50,779 nucleotides of DNA from contig DAHXUN010000011.1 in the NCBI GenBank assembly GCA_027386095.1, forward strand, positions 1 to 50,779, read 5' to 3'. This stretch comes from Nitrososphaerota archaeon. Lineage in GTDB: Archaea > Thermoproteota > Nitrososphaeria > Nitrososphaerales > UBA183. This document shows, one piece after another, positions 1 through 6,654 of this stretch. Below the pieces are notes generated by a model. It was not told the origin of the DNA. It searched no databases and was given only the letters and a program-made list of their open reading frames with translations. Numbering within the stretch: the stretch's first letter is position 1; every line of letters starts with the position of its first letter. The position numbers were made by a program, and so were the translations under genes.

Positions 1-177
1 GTCGTAGGTCTGCTTCTGGTCCGCGGCCTTTAGCTCGATCGCGAGATCGAACCGGCCGGCGAGTGGTGAAAAGTAGGTTATTCCCTGAGTGTGCTTTAGC
101 TGCTCAGTCACTTGACCGAGCATCTTCGGCTGAACAGAGGCGGTGATGGTTGTTGGATTCATGTTTGTTGTTATCAT
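1..177 (-). CDS. Lrp/AsnC-type RAM-domain protein (partial, C-terminus outside window)
   Basis: The reading frame starts at ATG 177 (or ATG 162) and runs off the left edge after 59 codons. The translation has the pattern of the Lrp/AsnC ligand-binding (RAM) fold: a short beta strand, a helix with the sequence VTEQLKHTQGITY, then SPLAGRFDLAIELKA, which matches the 'G.YD' strand of the family. There is no helix-turn-helix before it, so it is probably a stand-alone RAM protein of the kind common in archaea. Such proteins bind amino acids and pair with DNA-binding partners. A TATA-like stretch at about 206-215 lies upstream on this strand. The family call rests on one third to one half of the protein. 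Confidence 0.6.
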   Translation of the reverse strand, partial: MITTNMNPTTITASVQPKMLGQVTEQLKHTQGITYFSPLAGRFDLAIELKAADQKQTYD

Positions 178-254
178 GGTATTTCAATTCTGGTATACTT
201 GTGACAGTATATATGTGTATCTAATTACGATGGTATGTTTATTACACGCCACTC

Positions 255-962
255 GTGGTCGTCGACTCTGTGGGTAGAGTTTCGGCGCCGCCATCCAAAG
301 TAAGCGGGGTTCCGGTTAGTGAAGCCGTCTCAACGGTCATCTCAAGGAATTACATCGTTCTCGAATCCTTGAAACTCAAAATAGTCAATTATCACCGGCT
401 CGCGTCCAGGATTTCACCAGAGGTGGAGGAGTTGACGGGGAGGAAGGCCAAAGCGGCAACCATCGTGGTCGCAATCAAGAGGTTCTCGGACGGGCTGGGT
501 GAAGGGAGGATTGAAGAAATGTCTGCTAGCCTGAAGGGGTCCAAGCTGGACCTCGCCGGACGGATGGTCGAAGTGAGAGTCGAGGCGAAGTCTGCCCAGC
601 ATCGTCAGATATTGCAAGACTTCCTGAAGCTGGAGGAAAGATTCAACGCCATTCCCTACATCTTCCAGTTGTCCAACTCCGTCAAGCTAATCGCCGAGGA
701 GGAAGACGCGGAACTTCTTGAGGAGGCACTGGGAGGGGACCACGAGACTACGGTTGTTAGGGATTTGGCCAAGATCACGATCCAGCTGTCTGTCTCGGCC
801 AAGAAACTGCCTGGAATCGCATCCTTCATTACGGAATTGCTGTACCGGAATGGAGTGAGCGTCCTCGACGCGTTCTTGAGCTACGATGATGTCATATTGG
901 TCTTGCAGGAACGGCTCGGGCCTAGAGCCTACCAGGTGCTGAGCGAAGAGATTTCAAGGTAA
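255..962 (+). CDS. ACT-domain protein, archaeal family
   Basis: This 235-aa protein begins at GTG 255. Residues 25-85 form a predicted helical N-terminal region that contains the pattern L.SL.LKIVNYHRLA. The C-terminal part (about 150-230) looks like an ACT-type regulatory fold, with ITIQLSVSAKKLPGIASFIT followed by VSVLDAFLSYDDVILVL. ACT domains usually bind amino acids and control metabolic enzymes or transcription; no ligand can be named here. A gene of the same architecture lies at 25054-25767, so the two are probably paralogues. It is divergent from the RAM-domain gene, and the AT-rich stretch 185-245 must hold both promoters. The upstream start is uncertain. Confidence 0.6.
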   Translation: MVVDSVGRVSAPPSKVSGVPVSEAVSTVISRNYIVLESLKLKIVNYHRLASRISPEVEELTGRKAKAATIVVAIKRFSDGLGEGRIEEMSASLKGSKLDLAGRMVEVRVEAKSAQHRQILQDFLKLEERFNAIPYIFQLSNSVKLIAEEEDAELLEEALGGDHETTVVRDLAKITIQLSVSAKKLPGIASFITELLYRNGVSVLDAFLSYDDVILVLQERLGPRAYQVLSEEISR

Positions 963-1273
963 CGCCATCCGAGGCATTCCGTTCTAGCCTGCGGTCGCCG
1001 AGGCACCATCCTGACAGCTCCGCGGAATCCATTCTTCGAGCGCTCTAGGCCAGGTCCTCGGTGCTCGGGCCTGAATCGAAGTTGCTCTCGACTGCTGGCA
1101 AATTCAAGCTCAAATCAGACCCGCAGACTTGGACAGTCTAAACTCATGTTCGCAGAAGAATCCGAGCCTGCAGGTAAAACGCCTGCCCCAGGACCAGTTT
1201 CCGCATGCAAAAAGCCCTGGGTTCATACCTAAAGGTGCTTGAAACCACGTCTCGTGCTACCGGGGCCGGATGA
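963..1273. other. Intergenic region without a recognised gene
   Basis: These 311 bases separate the ACT gene from the cyclase gene. I see no convincing reading frame, tRNA or strong hairpin. No clear TATA element could be assigned to the cyclase gene. Confidence 0.5.
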
Positions 1274-3334
1274 GTGTCAAAGACGGTTGACCTTTACTAC
1301 CAGTCCCGTTTAGTCCTTGTACCTGCGGGCCATCCACCCTGCGCACTGTTTTTGAGCAAGCAGTGTGCCCCTGGGAACCCTAAGTTGTCAGGAGAAGAGC
1401 GCCGCCTGGCTGCCATAATGTTCACTGACATGGTAGGGTTCACCGCTCTTACCCAGTCTGACGAGTCGCAGTCTCTGGCTGTCCTAGAAAGACACAACAG
1501 GCTCCTCCGGCCGTTCTTCGCGAAGTTCAGAGGAAGAGAAATCAAGACGATGGGAGACTCATTCCTGGTGGAGTTCGACAGCGCCCTAGACGCTGTCGAC
1601 TGCGCCATCGAGGTGCAGCGCTTCCTCCATGACTACAACATCTCGTCCAGGGACGGGTGGAAGATAGCACTCAGGATAGGGGTGCACCTCGGAGACGTTG
1701 TCCGTGCGGGGAGCGACATCCTTGGAGACGCTGTGAACATCGCCTCCAGGCTACAGCCCCTGGCTGAGCCGGAAGGGGTGTGCGTCTCTCAGCAGGTCTA
1801 CGACCAGGTGAGGAACAAGATAGCACAGGAACTCGTGAAGCTGGAAACCCACGACCTCAAGGGGGTCAAGTTCGCCGTGGACGCCTATAGGGTGGTGATG
1901 CCGTGGGAAGAGAGCAGACAGGAGGAGACACAGCAAGGAGTCCCGCTGCTTGACCCGAGGAGGATTGCGGTCCTTCCCCTGGTCAGCATGAGCCCTGACC
2001 CCAACGACGAATACTTCGCCGATGGGTTGACCGAGGAGCTCATCACCAGGATTTCATTCGTCAAAGGACTGGAAGTGATTTCGAGGACCTCCGTGATGAA
2101 CTACAAGAAGAAGGAGAAGAACGCCTTGCAGATCGGTCAGGAGTTGAAGGTCGGGACCCTCCTTGAGGGGAGTGTCAGGAAGGCAGGGAACAGGATCAGG
2201 GTCACGGCGCAGCTCATCAACTCGAATGCCGAGGGGCATCTCTGGGCGGAGAGCTATGACAGGGACCTGGACGACGTCTTCGGGATACAGAGCGAGATAG
2301 CAGAGAAGGTGGCAGCGGAGCTCAGGATACAGCTCCTACAGTCGGAGAAGAAGACGCTGGAAAGGAAACCCACAGAAAACACCGAAGCATACAGCATCTT
2401 CCTGCGCGGGCGGGAGCTGCTGAGGGCGTTCACCGAGCCTTCTGTCCGGCAGGCGCTGGCGCTCTTCGAAAGGGCGGTGGAGCTGGACCCGTCATTCGCG
2501 AGGGCACATGTGGGGATCGCGGAGTGCCACCAGTTCCTGGTGAATACCGGGTACGAGTCGTTCGACATCTCCCTTCCGAGGGTGAAGGCATCCCTCGAAG
2601 AGGCGCTCAGGCTGGACTCCGGCCTGGCAGAGGCCCACGCGGCACTTTCCGAGATGTACTTCAACATAGACGACAGCGCGCGCGCCGAGTCAGAGGCAAG
2701 GGAGGCGGTGAAGCTCAACCCTAACCTCCCCGACCCGTACTCCGTGCTCTCAGAGATTACAGGGATCAGAGGCGCAGTCGAGGAAGCAGTGAAGCTGATC
2801 GAGACAGCCTATCGCCTCGACCCGTTCAGCCCCGAGTACATCTGGCGGGTAGGCGACGCTTACGCCTGGACCGGAAGGGAGCAGGAAGCATTGGAACACT
2901 GGGCTAAGACCGAGAGGCTGGCTCCCGCAGAGGTCTTCAGGTCAATGACCGATCACTACCTTTCGAAAGGGGACCTCGCGAGGGCGAGAGAACTCCATTC
3001 GAAGTTCCAGCGGTTGCAGCCCACCCATCCCTGGGTCACTTACATGGGAGGGTTCATCGCTGCTCGCGCCGGGGACAAGGAAGGTGCCCTCCTCGCGATC
3101 AGGAGACTCGAAGAGGCGAATATGGGCCCGGCCGTCTACAACTACATAGCCTACGTCTATCATGCCCTCGGAGACCTGGACGCGTACTTCGACTTCATGA
3201 ACAGAGCCCTTGACGCCCGCGCAGTCATCGCATCGTTCGTGATGTACTCACCTCTCCTGTCAGATGCAAGGAGAGACCCGAGGTATCTGAGACTGCTGGA
3301 GAGGATGAGGAGCCAGGGGGGCATCGCAAAATAG
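1274..3334 (+). CDS. Class III adenylyl cyclase / TolB-like / TPR multidomain protein
   Basis: This 686-aa protein has three parts. Residues about 40-210 are a class III nucleotide cyclase: AAIMFTDMVGFTAL carries the first metal aspartate, MGDSFLVEF follows, then IGVHLGDV and GDAVNIASRL. Residues about 228-350 match the TolB-like domain that follows cyclases in bacterial homologues (RRIAVLPLVSMSP, FADGLTEELIT, GTLLEGSVRKAGNRIRVTAQL). Residues about 370-680 are helical TPR repeats. No membrane segment is seen, so it should be cytosolic. GTG 1274 gives the longest form; TTG 1385 (residue 38), just before the cyclase domain, is also possible. The architecture is common in alpha-proteobacteria and much rarer in archaea, which suggests ancient transfer. 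Confidence 0.88.
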   Translation: MSKTVDLYYQSRLVLVPAGHPPCALFLSKQCAPGNPKLSGEERRLAAIMFTDMVGFTALTQSDESQSLAVLERHNRLLRPFFAKFRGREIKTMGDSFLVEFDSALDAVDCAIEVQRFLHDYNISSRDGWKIALRIGVHLGDVVRAGSDILGDAVNIASRLQPLAEPEGVCVSQQVYDQVRNKIAQELVKLETHDLKGVKFAVDAYRVVMPWEESRQEETQQGVPLLDPRRIAVLPLVSMSPDPNDEYFADGLTEELITRISFVKGLEVISRTSVMNYKKKEKNALQIGQELKVGTLLEGSVRKAGNRIRVTAQLINSNAEGHLWAESYDRDLDDVFGIQSEIAEKVAAELRIQLLQSEKKTLERKPTENTEAYSIFLRGRELLRAFTEPSVRQALALFERAVELDPSFARAHVGIAECHQFLVNTGYESFDISLPRVKASLEEALRLDSGLAEAHAALSEMYFNIDDSARAESEAREAVKLNPNLPDPYSVLSEITGIRGAVEEAVKLIETAYRLDPFSPEYIWRVGDAYAWTGREQEALEHWAKTERLAPAEVFRSMTDHYLSKGDLARARELHSKFQRLQPTHPWVTYMGGFIAARAGDKEGALLAIRRLEEANMGPAVYNYIAYVYHALGDLDAYFDFMNRALDARAVIASFVMYSPLLSDARRDPRYLRLLERMRSQGGIAK

Positions 3335-3403
3335 GGCATCCGGGTCCGGCGGCCGAAGAGTCCCCCAGCGCCCTGCACGAGCAGTCTCCCGGAGCCCCGG
3401 AGG

Positions 3404-4336
3404 CTATTTCACGACGAATTCGAGCGACGCGGCCGCTCCGTAGAGCTTGTTCTCCCCCTGCTGCCAGGCGACGGACTGCGCTCCTTCGAGGACGTCGTCG
3501 GTTATCTCGAGGCCACGGTGGGCTGGGAGGCAGTGCATGACGACTGCGCCCTTCGGAGCCGCCCTCAGCAGGGCAGAGTTGACCTGGTATCTCTTGAACG
3601 CCCTGACCCTCGTATCATGTTCTTTTTCTTCCCCCATGCTCACCCAGACATCGGTGTAGACCGCGTCGGCTGCTGCGACGGCATCTTTGGGGTCCCGGAC
3701 CACATCGATGCTCCCGCCTGTGCTCTTGGCCAAGGACTTCGCCTTCCGGACAAGAGCGCCGCCGGGCTCGTACCCTTCGGGGGAGGCTACGACCACGTTC
3801 ATCCCTGTGAGGGCCCCTGCAAGCAGCAGGGAGTTGCAGACGTTGTTTCCGTCACCGATGTATGCCAGCGTGGTCCCCCGCAGCCTCCCCTTCACCTCCT
3901 TGATGGTCAGCAGGTCGCTGACGGCCTGGGTGGGATGCTCTGTGTCGCTGAGAGCGTTGATCACTGGCCTCCCCGAGTAGGCGGCAAATTGGACCAGCGT
4001 CCTCTGAAAGAAGACCCTCGCCACTATCACATCGAGGTAGCCCCCCAGTATCCTCGCCGTGTCCTTGACCGGTTCTCCGCGGCTGAGCTGGAGCTCGTTG
4101 GCGGCGAGGTAGACCGGCGAACCTCCTAGTCTAAGCGTCGCAACCTCGAAGCTTGTCCTTGTCCTGGTCGAGGGCTTCTCGAACAGGAGCCCCACGGCAG
4201 CCCCCGAGAGGACCCCCCACGGCTGCCTCAGCTTGAACTGCTTCTTCAGCGTCCCCGCCCGGGATACGAGGGACTCCATCTCTCCAGGAGAGAGGTCGGC
4301 GACGGAAAGTAAGCTCCTTGGCCTTGATGCCACCAC
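3404..4336 (-). CDS. argF: Ornithine carbamoyltransferase
   Basis: This enzyme joins carbamoyl phosphate and ornithine to give citrulline. Its 310 aa are the normal length. The carbamoyl-phosphate site STRTRTSFE is at residues 56-64. EHPTQAVSD follows, and the ornithine-site motif HCLPAHRG is near residue 270. The start is GTG 4336, or GTG 4333 one codon later. The gene stands apart from the argG-argH-lys operon 13 kb away but supplies the step that links them. It lies downstream of the ada-like gene on the same strand with about 190 bases between, so it may have its own promoter. Confidence 0.96.
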   Translation of the reverse strand: MVASRPRSLLSVADLSPGEMESLVSRAGTLKKQFKLRQPWGVLSGAAVGLLFEKPSTRTRTSFEVATLRLGGSPVYLAANELQLSRGEPVKDTARILGGYLDVIVARVFFQRTLVQFAAYSGRPVINALSDTEHPTQAVSDLLTIKEVKGRLRGTTLAYIGDGNNVCNSLLLAGALTGMNVVVASPEGYEPGGALVRKAKSLAKSTGGSIDVVRDPKDAVAAADAVYTDVWVSMGEEKEHDTRVRAFKRYQVNSALLRAAPKGAVVMHCLPAHRGLEITDDVLEGAQSVAWQQGENKLYGAAASLEFVVK

Positions 4337-4524
4337 GATCCCGCCGGTCGCTCAGGCATAGATGAAGTTATGCGCGAGAAAGCTCTCCACGCGTGGTCCT
4401 CGGCCGTACCTAGTCGCCCGCTCCGGATGCATTCCGACCTGTCCATGTATGCAGGGCAGAGGTTCCTTTCGCGACGCTCCACGCAGGGGGCGGTCGACGG
4501 TCGTGCCCCGCGAGATGACAGGCT

Positions 4525-5388
4525 TCAGACCCTGCTCTGGCCTTCGGCAAGGTCCAGCTCACTCGAGAGGAGGGCCTCCTTCCTCCCGACACCCATGCCG
4601 TAGCCGCCCAGGCTCCCGTCTTTCCGGATCACCCTGTGGCATGGGATTATCAACGGGACGGGGTTGGAGCCGCAGGCGTTCGCCACGGCCCTGACCGCCC
4701 TGGGCTCGCCGACCATCTCGGCCACCTCCTGATAGGATCTCGTCTCGCCAAGAGGGATACGCTGTAATGCGGTCCAGACCCGCATCTGGAAGTCAGTGCC
4801 TTGGATGTCCAGAGGGAGGCGTGTTTCCTGCCCGCGAAGATGTCTCTGCAGGGAGTGGAGGTAGCGCGCCGCCTTTGGCGACTTGACGAGCCTCGCACTT
4901 GGGAATTCCACGGCCAGGGCTTTCAGCAGCTCGCCGTCACTCCGCCCCACCTTCACCGAGCAGACGCCGTAATCTGTGCTGGCCAACAGGAGCCGGCCCA
5001 GGGCCGACCTTCCGGTCGCATAGCCGACCTGCACCCCTGCGCCGCCTTTCTTGTATGTCGCGGGGGTCATCCCGAGCTTCTTCCGAGAGTCCCCGTATAG
5101 CCAGCTCTGGGTAGAGTAGCCTGTCCCTCTCAGGGCACGGACCACAGGCTCGGCAGCGGTGAGCTTGGACCTGAGGACGCTCAGCCTGAATCCTTCGAGA
5201 TATTCGCGCGGGGACATTCCCATCACCTCGGTGAAGGTCCTCTGCAGGCGGGACGGGCTTAGCCCGAACCTCTCCCCGAGGCACCCGAGCGTCACAGGGG
5301 AGGCTGAGTTAGCCTTCAGATATTCGCAGACCCTCTTGGCCAGCTCGGCCTTCGAGGTCGCGGTCGGCGCTGAAGTGGCGCTCTGCAA
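4525..5388 (-). CDS. AraC-type HTH / O6-alkylguanine-DNA alkyltransferase fusion (Ada-like)
   Basis: This 287-aa DNA-repair protein removes alkyl groups from guanine O6. Residues about 15-115 form an AraC-type double helix-turn-helix (FGLSPSRLQRTFTEVMG, then GMTPATYKKGG). Residues about 120-285 are the alkyltransferase, with the acceptor cysteine in IIPCHRVIRKDG and the DNA-binding segment RAVANACGSNP. The cysteine-rich Ada N-terminal domain that senses methylphosphotriesters is absent, so methyl-dependent activation of the classic type is not expected. TTG 5388 follows a GGAG and has a TATA-like element at about 5418-5428. Which role the AraC part keeps is unknown. Confidence 0.9.
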   Translation of the reverse strand: MQSATSAPTATSKAELAKRVCEYLKANSASPVTLGCLGERFGLSPSRLQRTFTEVMGMSPREYLEGFRLSVLRSKLTAAEPVVRALRGTGYSTQSWLYGDSRKKLGMTPATYKKGGAGVQVGYATGRSALGRLLLASTDYGVCSVKVGRSDGELLKALAVEFPSARLVKSPKAARYLHSLQRHLRGQETRLPLDIQGTDFQMRVWTALQRIPLGETRSYQEVAEMVGEPRAVRAVANACGSNPVPLIIPCHRVIRKDGSLGGYGMGVGRKEALLSSELDLAEGQSRV

Positions 5389-5466
5389 CTCCTGGATATG
5401 CCACAGAACCCGGTTTGGTAATAAAATGTTTGTCTGGTTCTTGCGGGGCGCTCGGAGCTCCGTGCC

Positions 5467-6369
5467 CTAGCTGACCTGGATGCCCGGGAGCACGCCGTGT
5501 ATCACATACCCGAAGAGGTACAGGGCGATCGTGGCCCCGAACAGGATCAGCAGTATCTCCAAGAAGTCCCTTAAGAAAGTCTTCTGCTGGATGACCACGC
5601 TGTACCAGGTGGTTACGGCGAGTATCGCCACGGCGAGGGAGAGGGAAGAGGACAGCGCGACGACCATGTTCTTGGTCAGGAAGTATGGGGTAGCGAGAGT
5701 TATGGCCGTCAAGAAATAGGACACCCCGGTGTAGATAGCGCTCAACCTGGCAGAACCTTCGAACCCCCCTTGCTTCGCCTGCGCGTAGGCGGCCGAAGCC
5801 ATCGCGAGCGAGGCGGCGGCTCCCGCTATCACCCCTGCGAGGCCGGCGATCTCCGTCTTGTCGTAGAACCCGAGAGACCCGGCGTGGATGCCCGAGATTT
5901 CCACGAGAGAGTCGGCCAGCCCTAGGACGATGAAGGAGATGTATCTGACAGCCGAGCTCTCGACCTTCATCTCCAGTGACTTTTCGTGGTCCTTCTCGTC
6001 TGCCACCACCTCGTCGAAGACGGCCTTGTCCCCCTCGGGGATGAGGTGTGCCAAGCCTTTGTAGGTCTGCACGACGTTCTCCTCGTGCCTGTCGAGGTAC
6101 CTCGTGGCGAAAGTCAATCCTAGGAACCTCCTCAGGAAGAGGACCCAGTAGAGCTTCAGCTTGGCAAGCCGCGGCTCCTCCCCTGGGACGTACTTCCTCC
6201 AGAATTCGTAGTGCCTGTGCTCAGTGGCCGAGAGAGTCATGAGGACATCAGCAAAAGGGCTGCCTTGCTTCACGGTCTTCGAGAGCTTCCCGTAGAGAGT
6301 GTAGTCGGACCACTCGTCTGACATCCGGGTTCGGGCCACCTCCTTGAGCTCCTCATCCCCAGGTGGCAT
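5467..6369 (-). CDS. Ferritin-like / VIT1-CCC1 family membrane protein
   Basis: I place the start at ATG 6369 (300 aa). The open frame extends to 6609, but its upstream part overlaps a divergent small gene and a promoter. Residues 1-135 are a ferritin/rubrerythrin-like four-helix domain with the iron-ligand patterns TEHRHYEFW and ADEKDHEKS. Residues about 140-300 carry the VIT1/CCC1 membrane part: ADSLVEISGIHAGS, then alanine-rich GVIAGAAASLAMA, then three more hydrophobic segments. The family moves Fe(II) or Mn(II) across membranes. The N-terminal domain probably captures or senses iron (inference). A TATA element at 6446-6451 is shared with the divergent small gene. Confidence 0.87.
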   Translation of the reverse strand: MPPGDEELKEVARTRMSDEWSDYTLYGKLSKTVKQGSPFADVLMTLSATEHRHYEFWRKYVPGEEPRLAKLKLYWVLFLRRFLGLTFATRYLDRHEENVVQTYKGLAHLIPEGDKAVFDEVVADEKDHEKSLEMKVESSAVRYISFIVLGLADSLVEISGIHAGSLGFYDKTEIAGLAGVIAGAAASLAMASAAYAQAKQGGFEGSARLSAIYTGVSYFLTAITLATPYFLTKNMVVALSSSLSLAVAILAVTTWYSVVIQQKTFLRDFLEILLILFGATIALYLFGYVIHGVLPGIQVS

Positions 6370-6440
6370 TTGGTTCCCGTCGCCGACGACAGCCGTATTT
6401 GAACCCTGAGAGTCCCCCGTGTGCGAAACACCACAATGGA

Positions 6441-6452
6441 GCGGTTTATAGC
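6441..6452. promoter_or_regulatory. Shared bidirectional TATA element
   Basis: The sequence GCGGTTTATAGCG reads as TTTATA on the plus strand and as CTATAAAC on the minus strand. It lies 31 bases before the plus-strand zinc-ribbon start at 6482 and about 75 bases before the VIT1 start at 6369, and no other TATA-like sequence is seen between them. Confidence 0.5.
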
Positions 6453-6481
6453 GGAAGGCACTGCAAGGAAGGCGGCAACAC

Positions 6482-6619
6482 ATGGTGTCAGCATACTGCA
6501 TGAAATGCAAGGCCGCACGGGAGATGAAGAGCCCGCAGAGCGTGACCATGAAGAATGGGAGGCACGCGACTGCCGGGACCTGCCCTGTCTGTGGCACGAA
6601 GATGTTCAAGATAGGCTGA
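6482..6619 (+). CDS. Small zinc-ribbon protein, DUF5679-like (45 aa)
   Basis: ATG 6482 opens a 45-aa protein that begins MVSAYCMKCKAAREMK, continues VTMKNGRHAT and ends CPVCGTKMFKIG. The CxxC...CxxC pattern and the wording of all three blocks match the widespread small family DUF5679, whose function is unknown. The gene is too short for many gene callers. A TATA element 31 bases upstream predicts a leaderless or nearly leaderless transcript. It lies between the divergent iron-transport-like gene and the convergent LeuRS end, whose stop at 6655 is 36 bases away. Confidence 0.92.
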   Translation: MVSAYCMKCKAAREMKSPQSVTMKNGRHATAGTCPVCGTKMFKIG

Positions 6620-6654
6620 TAGGGCAGCGACGCAGCCTCCGTCTTCTGGGAGCC

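Noticed and set aside
6370..6609. Upstream extension of the VIT1 frame
   Set aside because: It overlaps the divergent DUF5679-like gene and the TATA element, and the sequence is not protein-like.
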